Part shown: piece after piece, positions 30,688-39,098 of the stretch | Layout: each line of letters starts with the position of its first letter | Numbering within the stretch: position 1 is the first letter of the stretch | Origin: UBA11524 sp964547515 | GTDB lineage: Bacteria > Bacillota > Clostridia > Christensenellales > Aristaeellaceae | Reading direction: 5' to 3' | NCBI GenBank assembly: GCA_964547515.1 | Contig: CAZJOA010000007.1 | Location: 1 to 42,764 of the forward strand | Length of the DNA: 42,764 nucleotides | Notes under the pieces: generated by a model | The model's input: only the letters and a program-made list of their open reading frames with translations | The model's database searches: none | Told to the model about the DNA's origin: nothing | Translations under genes and position numbers: made by a program

Positions 30688-32175
30688 ATGCCCATGTTCG
30701 GCTTTGACGAGCAGTACGCCTACTATGACGTGACCCCGGTGGACAACCAGTTCATCCTCGAATACCTCCCCAATGCCACCGGTGATGCCGTGCGGGTCTA
30801 CCTATACGGGCTGATGCAGTGCCATCACCCCCAGGCGAGCATGACCATCGCGCAGATGGCCCGTGAGCTCTCCCTGACGGAGGAAGCCATCCTCACCGCC
30901 TATCGCCACTGGGAACGCAAGGGGCTCGTCCGCCGCATCGCCGATCATCCGCCGACCTTCCGCTACGTCAGCATCAAGCAGCTGACCATGACCGGCGGCA
31001 CCGTCCCGGTGGACGAGGCCTACGAGGCCTTCGCGTCGGCGGTGTACGGCCTCTTCGGCAATGACCGCCGCCTGCATGGCTCGGAAATGAGCCGCTGCTA
31101 CGAATGGGTCGAGGAGATGGGGCTTCCCGCCGATGTGGTGCTCTGCCTCATCCGCCATATGATCGCCCAGCACGGCAAAAACGTGTCCGTCATGACCATC
31201 GAGAAGCGCGCCGCCCTGCTGGCGGACGAGAACGTCACCACCGTGGAGGACGCAGAGGCCGTCCTCGGTCGCGACAAGGCCGTGTGGGACGGCAGCCGCG
31301 CCGTGCTCCGCCGCTTGGGCAAGCGCCGCGCCCCCTCCGAGGACGAACTGGCCATGTACCGCACCTGGCATGTGGACTGGGGCTTCTCCCAAGAGGACAT
31401 TCTGGCCGCATGCGCCGAAACCACCAAGGGTGAGCCGACCTTCGGCTATCTGGGGGGCATCCTCAGCCGTCTGCGCGCTCAGCAGAAGACCGCAGGCATC
31501 GAAGCCGTCCTCCGGCAGGAGCAGGATGCCGACGCGCCCCTCAGAGCGCTGCTCCAGGTCATGAACCTCCCCCACGCGACCGTCAACGATGGCACACGCG
31601 CGGTCTACGCCGACATGCGTGCGCTGTATCCGGACAGCATCATCCTCATGGCCGGCAAGGAATGCGCCAAGCGCGGCTCGGATTTCGACGGGGTCATGAC
31701 GACGCTGAAAAACTGGAAGAGCAATGGCCTGGAAACGCCGGCACAGGTGTCCGCCTACATGCGGCAGGTGGACGATCAGAATGACTTCCTGCGCATGCTC
31801 TATGAGGTCATGGGTGTCTCGGCCAAGCCCAATGCCGCCGATCGCCGTCTGGCCGCGAAATGGCTCAACCAGTACGGCTACGAGATGGGTTTCGTCACCC
31901 AATGCGCCGCCTGGGCCGTGGGCAAGGACAAGCCCATGGCCTATCTGGACACCATCCTCGGGCGCTTCCACGACAGGGGCATCACCACCATGGACGCTGC
32001 CCTGCGCGAACGGGCGGAGCATCAGCAGGCCATGTCCGCCGCACCCCAGGCTGCTGCCCCCGCACGCACCAAATCCGTCGAGCAGCAGCAGTATACCCAG
32101 CGCGAATACAGCGACAGCGACGATGCGCTGGATGCCATGATGAAGCAATGGCAGGAGGAGGGAGAGCATGCGTAA
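30688..32175 (+). CDS. DnaD/DnaB-like primosomal replication protein
   Basis: This 495-residue protein has an N-terminal winged-helix region (ATGDAVRVYLYGLMQCHHPQASMTIAQMARELSLTEEAILTAYRHWERKGLVRR). At least two DnaD-type (DnaB_2) modules follow, marked by TWHVDWGFSQEDILAACAETTKG...FGYLGGILSRL and KWLNQYGYEMGFVTQCAAWAVGKDKPMAYLDTILGRFHDRG. DnaD proteins help load the replicative helicase. It is longer than B. subtilis DnaD (232) and close to DnaB (472). AAGGAGG lies 8 bases before the chosen ATG. It overlaps the helicase-loader gene by 8 bases, which supports a joint primosome role. Confidence 0.88.
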   Translation: MPMFGFDEQYAYYDVTPVDNQFILEYLPNATGDAVRVYLYGLMQCHHPQASMTIAQMARELSLTEEAILTAYRHWERKGLVRRIADHPPTFRYVSIKQLTMTGGTVPVDEAYEAFASAVYGLFGNDRRLHGSEMSRCYEWVEEMGLPADVVLCLIRHMIAQHGKNVSVMTIEKRAALLADENVTTVEDAEAVLGRDKAVWDGSRAVLRRLGKRRAPSEDELAMYRTWHVDWGFSQEDILAACAETTKGEPTFGYLGGILSRLRAQQKTAGIEAVLRQEQDADAPLRALLQVMNLPHATVNDGTRAVYADMRALYPDSIILMAGKECAKRGSDFDGVMTTLKNWKSNGLETPAQVSAYMRQVDDQNDFLRMLYEVMGVSAKPNAADRRLAAKWLNQYGYEMGFVTQCAAWAVGKDKPMAYLDTILGRFHDRGITTMDAALRERAEHQQAMSAAPQAAAPARTKSVEQQQYTQREYSDSDDALDAMMKQWQEEGEHA

Positions 32176-33142
32176 CGCAATCTTGCAGGAGCTGCAAGCC
32201 GAATACGAACAGCGCCGCGAGGAGGATCAGCGGATCAACCAGAAGCGCCGCAGCGATGCGATCCAGGCCTGCCCGGAGATCGGCGAGGTGCTGGATGCCC
32301 GTCAGGGGCTGATCTTCGCCACCCTGCGCGGCATCCTCGACGGTCAGGCCTCCGCCGGTGACATCCCCGCCCGGATGCAGGTGCTCAACAACCGTCTGGC
32401 ACAGCTCCTGCGTCAAAACGGCTTCCCGGACAACTACCTCGACCCGGTCTACCAATGCCCCATCTGTCAGGACACCGGCTATATCGGCGAACCCATCCGC
32501 GAGCAATGCGAATGCTTCCGCTCCGCCTTTTTCTCCCGGCTGTATCAGCGCATCGGCCTGGGCGAAAGCGCCGCGCAGAGCTTCGAGAACTTCGACCTGA
32601 GCATCTTCTCCGACGAGAAGCTGCCCGACAAGTCCTTCAGCCAGCGGGACATCATGCGCATGTTCCGTCAGCAGTGTCAGGGGTGGGCGGAGCAATACCC
32701 CGATGTGCCCCGGAAGACCATCGTCATGATGGGACAGAGCGGTCTGGGCAAGACCTACCTGATGCACGCCATGGCCAAGGTGCTCCTGCAGCGCGGGCAG
32801 AACGTGCTGATGCTCAGCGCATACCGCTTCCTGGAAACAGCGCGGAAGGCGTACTTCTCCGGCGACACGAAGGATCTAGAGCTGCTCATGGACGCAGATG
32901 TCCTCATGGTCGACGATCTCGGCGCTGAACCCCTGATGGAGAACATCACCATCACCCAATGGTTCAACCTCTTCAACGAGCGTCAGCTGCGCGCCAAGGC
33001 CACCATCGTCAGCACCAACCTGACCGAACGCGAGCTGCGCAACCGCTACACCGAACGCATCGCCTCCCGCCTGCTGAGCACGGGCGAATGCATGATCCTG
33101 CAATTCAGGGGCGACGACGTTCGCAGGAGGACACAGGCATGA
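32168..33142 (+). CDS. DnaC/DnaI-type helicase loader ATPase
   Basis: This 324-residue AAA+ protein loads the replicative helicase. The N-terminal part is helical with a zinc-binding cluster (CPICQDTGYIG, then CEC), as in DnaI. The AAA+ core has Walker A GQSGLGKTYL, Walker B VLMVDDLGAEP, sensor 1 TIVSTNLT and the arginine finger region RYTERIASRLL. AGGAGGGAG lies before the ATG inside the end of the DnaD-like gene (8-base overlap), and the next gene overlaps by ATGA. IstB of IS21 is related, but no transposase is present, so a chromosomal loader is preferred. Confidence 0.92.
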   Translation: MRNAILQELQAEYEQRREEDQRINQKRRSDAIQACPEIGEVLDARQGLIFATLRGILDGQASAGDIPARMQVLNNRLAQLLRQNGFPDNYLDPVYQCPICQDTGYIGEPIREQCECFRSAFFSRLYQRIGLGESAAQSFENFDLSIFSDEKLPDKSFSQRDIMRMFRQQCQGWAEQYPDVPRKTIVMMGQSGLGKTYLMHAMAKVLLQRGQNVLMLSAYRFLETARKAYFSGDTKDLELLMDADVLMVDDLGAEPLMENITITQWFNLFNERQLRAKATIVSTNLTERELRNRYTERIASRLLSTGECMILQFRGDDVRRRTQA

Positions 33143-33486
33143 ACATCCAGCTTTACATCAGCAAGAAGAACTTCGACGTGCAGAAGGCGGAGCGCTATTT
33201 CAAGGAGCGCCGCATCAAGGTGCAGGTCATGGACCTGAAGAAGCACAAGCTGGGCGAACGCGAATTGCAGGTCATGGCGCGGGGCGTGGGTCTGTCCGGG
33301 CTGATCGACCGGGAGGACAGGAAGGTGCTCGAACACCCCGCGGCGCACTGCCATATCGACAGCGCTCTGGCGGACTACATCACCGAATGCCCCTGGCTGC
33401 TGAAAAGCCCCATCGTGCGCAACGGCAGCAGGTGCACCATCGGCTATCAGCCGGAAACCTGGGATGCCTGGATCAAAGAGGGCTAA
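33139..33486 (+). CDS. ArsC/Spx-fold protein without the catalytic cysteine
   Basis: This 115-residue protein of the ArsC/Spx thioredoxin-like family is recognised by KAERYFKERRIKVQVMDLKKHKLGERELQVMARGVG and by the segment SALADYITECPWLLKSPIVRNGSRCTIGY, equivalent to the 'P.L...PI' region. The N-terminal strand YISKKNFDVQKAE has no Cys at the usual C-x-x-S/C position, so it cannot act as a classical arsenate reductase or a Spx redox switch. Its start overlaps the helicase-loader stop (ATGA at 33139-33142), so it is co-translated with replication genes. Role unknown. Confidence 0.8.
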   Translation: MNIQLYISKKNFDVQKAERYFKERRIKVQVMDLKKHKLGERELQVMARGVGLSGLIDREDRKVLEHPAAHCHIDSALADYITECPWLLKSPIVRNGSRCTIGYQPETWDAWIKEG

Positions 33487-33501
33487 CTAACACAGAACAA
33501 A

Positions 33502-33542
33502 CGGCGAAGGATGCCTTTTGCACATCCTTCGCCGCATTTTTT
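33502..33542 (+). terminator. Bidirectional terminator between the DnaD-like operon and rqcH
   Basis: A perfect 12-bp stem CGGCGAAGGATG (33502-33513) with CATCCTTCGCCG (33523-33534) and a 9-base loop is followed by CATTTTTT on the plus strand. The T-run overlaps the stop codon of the convergent rqcH gene. Confidence 0.93.
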
Positions 33543-35283
33543 ATCCTTCGACCAGCTCGATCCTCTTCACGTCCGCCTCGGTGACGGTCATGTATGCCGT
33601 TTTCTGGTTGGTGTAGGTCACCATGCCGGTCGCGCCGCCGGGGATCTTCTTCACATAGCGCCGCAGGGTGTAGTCGATGGGCACCATGGAGGAATTCTGC
33701 CCCTTGGAATACCACGCCGCGAGGGTCGCCGCCTCGGACAGCGTCGCCGCCGGGATGTCCCCCTCCGCACGGATGATGACATGCGATCCGGGCATGTCCT
33801 TGGCATGCAGCCACATCTCGTTCGGGCGTGCGTCACCCGTGAGGCGCTCGTTCTGCACGGCATTTTTGCCGACGTAGATGTCAATGCCGTCCGCACTGCG
33901 GTAATGATAGGGCTTCGCCTTGGGCAGCGCCCGTTGCTGACGGCGATTCGTGCTCTTCTTCACATAGCCGGTGGACACAAGTTCGGCGCGGATCTCCTCC
34001 AGCTCGCTCTCCCCCACACATTTCCCCACATCCAGCAGCAGCCCCTCCAGATAGTTCAGCTCCTGCAGGGTCGATTCATGCTGGCGGGCGGCCATCTCCC
34101 GCGTCGTCCGCGCCTTTTGGTACTTCTTGAAATACCGCTGGGCATTCTGCGCCGGTGTCAGCTGAATATCCAGCGGGATGGTCAGCACGCCGCCGTTCTC
34201 GTCGTAGAAATTGGGCAGGGTCGCTTCGGTCTGTCCCTTCTGGAGCTGCCAGAGATTGGCGTTGATGAGTTCCCCCATCAGCCGGTACTCCTCTAACTTC
34301 GCGGTGTTGGACAGATCCTCCTCCTGCTGGGCGAGCTTCTTTTCGCAGCGCTCCACATGATTCCTGAGCAGCCTGACCATGGACGCGGCCTTCTGATTCA
34401 GCCGATCCTGCCGGTCACGCGAGCCAAAATAGCGCTCCAGTGCCGCGCTGACGGTGGGCATTTTGACCTGGCGGTCGGTGGGGTACATCAGATAGGGGAA
34501 GGCGAACACCTCCGCCGGGTCGCCGCCGTCATCCAGGAGGACGCGCGGGTCGGCCATGTCCGGCAGGCGGCGGAGCAGGTCGCACAGGCGCGAGGCTGTG
34601 TCGGCCGGATCATCGCTGTGATCCGTCCCCCGGGGCAGCACGCGGAACGCGAGTTCCTTCGCGGCCACGGCGGACATCCCGCTGATGCTCCCCGCGATGG
34701 CCTTGTGCAGCGGCACATCGCCTGCACGTTCCAGCGCCGCAAGCAATGCGTCCGCCGTGACGTCCTCCGGCGCGAGCTTCTCCTGCGCGGGCGGCGGAAG
34801 ATACGGCAGGCCGGGCTGCACCTGACGGACACGGCTCATGTCCTGGCTGACATGACGTGCCGCATCCAGAATGCGGCCCTCGCCGTCCACCAAAATCAGG
34901 TTGGAATGCCGCCCCATGATCTCCAGCACCAGGCGGCGCAGCACATGGTCGCCCATTTCGTCCACCGTGTCCACATCGATGTGGACGACGCGGTCGCCGC
35001 CGATCTGCTTCGCCGCGAGGATGCGTCCGCCCAGCAGCTGCTTGCGCAGGAGCATGCAGAACATGGGCGGCTCCAGCGGGTTGGCGAAATTCTGGTTGGT
35101 GAGGTGCATGCGCGCGTTGTTGGGCGATGCGCACAGGAGCAGCTTGTGATTGGCATTCCCCGCGCGGACAAGGAGGACGACGGCATCCTTCTCCGGCTGG
35201 GTGATCTTGTCGATGCGTCCGCCCGCGAGGCATTTCCCGACCTCGCGGATGGCAAAGCCCAGGGTCAGCCCGTCCATGGGCAT
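33541..35283 (-). CDS. rqcH: Ribosome quality-control protein RqcH (NEMF/NFACT family)
   Basis: This 580-residue RqcH-type protein binds stalled 50S subunits and adds C-terminal alanine tails to trapped peptides. Layout: NFACT-N (MDGLTLGFAIREVGKCLAGGRIDKI; the key D97-R98 pair is present in GGDRVV), HhH-like and coiled-coil middle (about 280-430, KKLAQQEEDLSNTAKLEEYRLMGELINANL), and a C-terminal NFACT-R domain with NERLTGDARPNEMWLHAKDMPGSHVII. Older annotations call this a fibronectin-binding protein. AAAGGAGG lies 9 bases before the ATG. It is the last gene of the rex-vanW-rqcH unit. Confidence 0.94.
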   Translation of the reverse strand: MPMDGLTLGFAIREVGKCLAGGRIDKITQPEKDAVVLLVRAGNANHKLLLCASPNNARMHLTNQNFANPLEPPMFCMLLRKQLLGGRILAAKQIGGDRVVHIDVDTVDEMGDHVLRRLVLEIMGRHSNLILVDGEGRILDAARHVSQDMSRVRQVQPGLPYLPPPAQEKLAPEDVTADALLAALERAGDVPLHKAIAGSISGMSAVAAKELAFRVLPRGTDHSDDPADTASRLCDLLRRLPDMADPRVLLDDGGDPAEVFAFPYLMYPTDRQVKMPTVSAALERYFGSRDRQDRLNQKAASMVRLLRNHVERCEKKLAQQEEDLSNTAKLEEYRLMGELINANLWQLQKGQTEATLPNFYDENGGVLTIPLDIQLTPAQNAQRYFKKYQKARTTREMAARQHESTLQELNYLEGLLLDVGKCVGESELEEIRAELVSTGYVKKSTNRRQQRALPKAKPYHYRSADGIDIYVGKNAVQNERLTGDARPNEMWLHAKDMPGSHVIIRAEGDIPAATLSEAATLAAWYSKGQNSSMVPIDYTLRRYVKKIPGGATGMVTYTNQKTAYMTVTEADVKRIELVEG

Positions 35284-35320
35284 GGCAGGCCGCCTCCTTT
35301 CACGAAAACGGCGGACGCAC

Positions 35321-37063
35321 TTATTTCAGTCCGCCCTTGCCGTCGTTGTATTCGATCGTCTTCTGGTACATCTTGTAGTTCGACGTGTGCAGCTTTTCCC
35401 GCTTGATCTCCTGCCCGTTCTTATACCAGACCTTATAGGTCACGACGGTATAGCCCGTGCGCGCCTTGACCGTCACCTTCTCCGTGCCGGCCTTCAGGCT
35501 GGCGTTGTAGACGTATTTCGGCTCGGACGGCGGGTTCTTCTTGTAGGTCGTTTCGCTCTCCAGGTCGATGGTCACGCCCTCATCCAGCTTCCGGCCATAG
35601 ATCTCCACCGTCACCTTCTGGTTGGCGTAGTACGCCACGATGAAGATCGGCCATTCGGTGTCATTGCGAAAGCTGAAATCCAGATTCGGCCAGTTGACAG
35701 TCGCGTCCTCGCCCATGTCCACATAGTTGCTCGGCCAGGCATGGGGATCACGGTCGACGATGGTCAGGTTGGCACGCGCCACGGCATTGAAGAGCGTGGT
35801 GCTGGTCTGGCAGACGCCGCCGCCGATCTCATCGAAGGTCTCGCCGCCGGAAATCGCCGCAGCGGCCTTGTAGCCCTTCTCCGCCGTGCGCTGCCCCGTC
35901 GCCTGGTTGAACGAGAAGGTCGCCCCCGGCAGGACGGTGGTGTTCGTGATGGCCTCGGCGGACAGGCGGATGTTGTTGTTGCGGTTGGCGTTGCTGGTGG
36001 TCTTGGTGGTGAAGGTGGACACCATGCCGAAGGTGTTCATCAGCTCCGCCTTGGTGACATCGGGCACCACCAGCTGGGGCTCGACATAGATGGTCTGCTG
36101 ATAGTTCCCGCCGTCCAGCAGCCCCACCACGGTCTGGTAGATCGCGTCCGCATCCACAAACACGCCGGATTCATCGCTGTTGAAGGTGAAGGTCTTGGTG
36201 GACGGGTCGAAGGTGGCGACGGTGGCGCTCACCGGGTCACGGTTGGTGGCAGCGGCGATCTCCTGCGTCAGCTGACGGACGGTATTGCGGTCATAGGTCG
36301 TGACGGTGTAGAACGCGCGCGGATTGTTCGCCACATCCTGCACGGCGGCGAGGCGCTCGCGGAAGGGTGTGGTCGATGTGCCGCGGATGGCGGTGGAATT
36401 CGTGCGTCCCACGGCATAGGCCTGCTCGACGACCTCGTCGATGTTCCGGTAGAGCGGCACATGTCCGGAATCGATCGACCAGACCGTGCCGTCCACATTC
36501 ACCAAAATGGCAAAGGCACTGCCCGCGCCGCCCTCCACCCGGCTGACGGCATCGCGTGCCTCCTGCTTGGTCATGCCGCCCACATGCACCCCATCGATGT
36601 ACACGCCGGAATAGATGCGGTCGGTCTGCAAATACTGACGGTAGGCCGCCTGCGTGGCGACGGCATCGCTGTCCATGCGGAGGATGCACTGGTTGACGAA
36701 GGCGTAATTGGGCATATCCGCATAGGTGATGCCCAGCCACTGGGGCGCGGCGAACATGACCAGCACGCCGGTCGCCATCAGGCAGATGAACGCCACCATG
36801 AACCAAAGCCCATTGTGCTTTTTGCGGCGCTTGGTCTTGCGTGCGGGACGCGCCGCCCGGGCGGAATAATCGTCAAAATCGCTGTAGTCGGGGCGCTGGG
36901 TCGGCATCGGCTGACGCATCCGCGCCTGACGCTCCATCAGCTCCGGGGAACGGCCAATGGGTGCACGCGCCTGGGGCGTCCGCGTCCGCGTCTGCGGGGT
37001 GATGTCTTCCGGGCGGGCATTGCGCTCGGTGCGCCGCCGCCTTCCATGCGGTGTTTCGGTCAT
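35321..37063 (-). CDS. Membrane-anchored VanW-family protein with G5 domain
   Basis: This 580-residue protein has a long basic cytoplasmic tail (1-80), one transmembrane helix (about 85-105), then extracytoplasmic peptidoglycan-binding-4-like regions. The VanW domain contains NNNIRLSAEAITNTTVLPGATFSFNQATGQRTAEKGY and GGGVCQTSTTLFNAVARANL, and a C-terminal G5-like domain runs ASLKAGTEKVTVKARTGYTVVTYKVW. Similar YoaR-type proteins are cell-wall associated, though their biochemical role is unclear; it is not evidence of vancomycin resistance. The start at 37063 follows GAGGAGG. It begins 10 bases after rex ends. Confidence 0.9.
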   Translation of the reverse strand: MTETPHGRRRRTERNARPEDITPQTRTRTPQARAPIGRSPELMERQARMRQPMPTQRPDYSDFDDYSARAARPARKTKRRKKHNGLWFMVAFICLMATGVLVMFAAPQWLGITYADMPNYAFVNQCILRMDSDAVATQAAYRQYLQTDRIYSGVYIDGVHVGGMTKQEARDAVSRVEGGAGSAFAILVNVDGTVWSIDSGHVPLYRNIDEVVEQAYAVGRTNSTAIRGTSTTPFRERLAAVQDVANNPRAFYTVTTYDRNTVRQLTQEIAAATNRDPVSATVATFDPSTKTFTFNSDESGVFVDADAIYQTVVGLLDGGNYQQTIYVEPQLVVPDVTKAELMNTFGMVSTFTTKTTSNANRNNNIRLSAEAITNTTVLPGATFSFNQATGQRTAEKGYKAAAAISGGETFDEIGGGVCQTSTTLFNAVARANLTIVDRDPHAWPSNYVDMGEDATVNWPNLDFSFRNDTEWPIFIVAYYANQKVTVEIYGRKLDEGVTIDLESETTYKKNPPSEPKYVYNASLKAGTEKVTVKARTGYTVVTYKVWYKNGQEIKREKLHTSNYKMYQKTIEYNDGKGGLK

Positions 37064-37073
37064 AGCGTCCTCC

Positions 37074-37709
37074 TCATGATCTGCTCTCCTGATGCGCCAT
37101 GCGATAGGAAAGCTGCTGGAGGCTGTCAGACAGGTGGACATTGACCACCAGCATGTCCTCCGGATGGGTCAGATCGGTCGGCGCGAAATTCCAGATGGCG
37201 CGGACGCCGCTGCGGTACAGCCGCTCCAGCGCCTCCTGGGCATAGCGCTTGGGCAGCGCCAGAACGGCGATGTCCACCGTGTTCTCCGACACGAACTGCT
37301 CCAGCGTGTCCATATGCATCACGGGGATGTCCCCCAGGCTGCGGCCGACCTTGGTGGGCAGGGTGTCGAAGAGCGCCACCGTGCGGAAGCCCTCCCGCGA
37401 AAAGGTCGGATACTGCGCCACGGCACAGCCGATATTGCCTGCGCCCAGGATGATGAGGTGATGCTGCCTGTCCAGCCCGAGGATCTCGCCGATATGCTCC
37501 TTGAGCTCCGTCACCTTATAGCCGAAGCCCTGTCGACCGAAGCCCCCGAAGCAGTTGATGTCCTGCCGGATCTGGGAGGGCGTGAGGTGCATGCGCTCGC
37601 CCAATTCCTGGGAGGAGATGGACGACACGCCCGCTGCCTCCAGCTCTCGCAAATGCCGATAATATCCGGGCAGACGGCGGATCACCGCGTCCGAAACATG
37701 GCCAGCCAT
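37074..37709 (-). CDS. rex: Redox-sensing transcriptional repressor Rex
   Basis: This 211-residue Rex senses the NADH/NAD+ ratio and represses fermentation and respiration genes. The N-terminal winged helix contains SSQELGERMHLTPSQIRQDINCFGGFGRQGFGYKV, the family's DNA-binding signature. The Rossmann domain has GAGNIGCAVAQY (about 89-100), and the C-terminal part has RAIWNFAPTDL. The start at 37709 is taken from AAGGAGG 7 bases upstream; an ATG at 37748 is at the predicted transcription start and lacks a ribosome-binding site. No TTGTGAAnnnnnnTTCACAA-type Rex site is seen at its own promoter. Confidence 0.95.
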   Translation of the reverse strand: MAGHVSDAVIRRLPGYYRHLRELEAAGVSSISSQELGERMHLTPSQIRQDINCFGGFGRQGFGYKVTELKEHIGEILGLDRQHHLIILGAGNIGCAVAQYPTFSREGFRTVALFDTLPTKVGRSLGDIPVMHMDTLEQFVSENTVDIAVLALPKRYAQEALERLYRSGVRAIWNFAPTDLTHPEDMLVVNVHLSDSLQQLSYRMAHQESRS

Positions 37710-37756
37710 AGGAAAACCTCCTTGCATCGCGCTGTGCGTTGGTTTCATAATGGGGG

Positions 37757-37785
37757 ATTATACCACATTTTCGTCCATCGCGCAA
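37757..37785 (-). promoter_or_regulatory. Promoter of the rex-vanW-rqcH operon
   Basis: On the minus strand TTGCGC (37780-37785) and a perfect TATAAT (37757-37762) are 17 bases apart, about 50 bases before the rex start. Confidence 0.75.
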
Positions 37786-37828
37786 CGTGGAATCCCCGCC
37801 ATTCGCGCCTTGTAGCCCGTGCCTCACG

Positions 37829-39076
37829 TCAGCGCCGGTGATTGCGCACCTCGCCCCGCAGGATGTCCCCCGGCTGGACGGCATGCTCCGTCCGCATGGC
37901 GATGAGCTCTCCGCCGATGCCCAGGGTATCCAGCGTTTCGCCCGTCCTCTCGCGCAGGAAGGGCACGGCCTTGACCGGCTTCACGCCGTCGGGAGTCAGC
38001 AGCTCCAGCGCGTCCCCCGCGTGAAAGCGGTTCTTGAGCAGGAAGCGCGCAGCCTCCCCCGGCTGCGATGCCGAAACGGCGCGGGCGATGTACTCCCGCT
38101 CCTGATGGAAGCCCTCCGCACCGCCGGGGACTTCGGGCTTGCCCAATGCAAAGCCGGTGTCGCTCTCCCGATGGCTGGCACAGGCCAATTCCGCCATGAG
38201 GTCGGGCAGCGCGGACGCAAAGTCAGCCGGACTGCACGCATACAGATCCAGCGCACGCCGGTAAGCCGCCGTCACCGTCGCCACATAGTATTCGGTCTTC
38301 ATGCGGCCCTCGATCTTCAGCGAGGACACACCGGCTTCGATGAGCCGGGGCAGGACGGGCATCAGGCACAGATCCTTCGCGGAGAAGATGTATGTGCCGT
38401 TGTCGTCCTCGCACACGGGCAGGTACTCCCCCGGGCGCTTCTCCTCCACCACATGGTATTGCCAGCGGCAGGGCTGAGCGCATTCGCCCTGATTGCCGCT
38501 GCGATCCGCCAATACGGCGGACAGCAGGCAGCGCCCCGAATACGCCATGCAGGACGCGCCATGCACGAAGGTCTCGATCTCCATGCCGTCCAGCTGAGCG
38601 ACCATGCGCTCCATGCGGTCGATGGAGGTCTCCCGCGCGAGAATGACCCGCTCGCACCCCAGCTGCTGATAGTGCTTCACCGCAGCGGTGTTGACCGTGC
38701 TGGCCTGGGTGGACACATGGAGCGCCAGCCCCGGGACTTTCTCGCGCAGGGTGACGATCGCGCCCAGGTCGCTGACGATGGCGGCATCCACGCCGATGGC
38801 ATGGGCAATGCGTGCCGTTTCGGCGAAATCGTCCATCTGGTCATCAAAGGGGAAGACATTCATGGTGAGGTAGAACTTCTTCCCCGCCGCGTGGCAGAGC
38901 GTGACCGCCTCCCGCAGCTCTTCCTCATCAAAATTGCCCGCAAAGGCGCGCAGGCCAAAGCGCTTCATGCCGCCATACACCGCATCCGCGCCGAAATGGA
39001 GGGCTGCACGCAGCGCCTCCATTCCCCCGGCCGGACAGAGCAGCTCCGGCATTTTCCGATTCCTGTCGTTCTTCAT
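37829..39076 (-). CDS. U32-family protein (tRNA uridine hydroxylation type)
   Basis: This 415-residue protein of the U32 'peptidase' family begins KMPELLCPAGGMEALRAALHFGADAVYGG. The family core is ETFVHGASCMAYSGRCLLSA...GECAQPCRW, whose cysteines in related TrhP/RlhA proteins hold an iron-sulfur cluster. Related proteins hydroxylate tRNA U34 (TrhP) or 23S rRNA (RlhA) with prephenate as oxygen-donor precursor. Peptidase activity is doubtful for this group. The start at 39076 follows AAGGA; a second ATG at 39052 is less well placed. It lies 22 bases after mltG. Which RNA it modifies is not determinable here. Confidence 0.88.
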   Translation of the reverse strand: MKNDRNRKMPELLCPAGGMEALRAALHFGADAVYGGMKRFGLRAFAGNFDEEELREAVTLCHAAGKKFYLTMNVFPFDDQMDDFAETARIAHAIGVDAAIVSDLGAIVTLREKVPGLALHVSTQASTVNTAAVKHYQQLGCERVILARETSIDRMERMVAQLDGMEIETFVHGASCMAYSGRCLLSAVLADRSGNQGECAQPCRWQYHVVEEKRPGEYLPVCEDDNGTYIFSAKDLCLMPVLPRLIEAGVSSLKIEGRMKTEYYVATVTAAYRRALDLYACSPADFASALPDLMAELACASHRESDTGFALGKPEVPGGAEGFHQEREYIARAVSASQPGEAARFLLKNRFHAGDALELLTPDGVKPVKAVPFLRERTGETLDTLGIGGELIAMRTEHAVQPGDILRGEVRNHRR

Positions 39077-39098
39077 GTGTGTCCTTCTTGCCTGATCG

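Noticed and set aside
32168..33142. IstB helper of an IS21-type element
   Set aside because: There is no IstA transposase or terminal repeat, and the gene overlaps a DnaD-like gene, the normal context of a chromosomal helicase loader.
35321..37063. Vancomycin resistance determinant (VanW)
   Set aside because: VanW/G5 proteins are common wall-associated proteins in Clostridia. No vanHAX or vanRS genes are nearby, and the gene sits in a rex-rqcH housekeeping unit.
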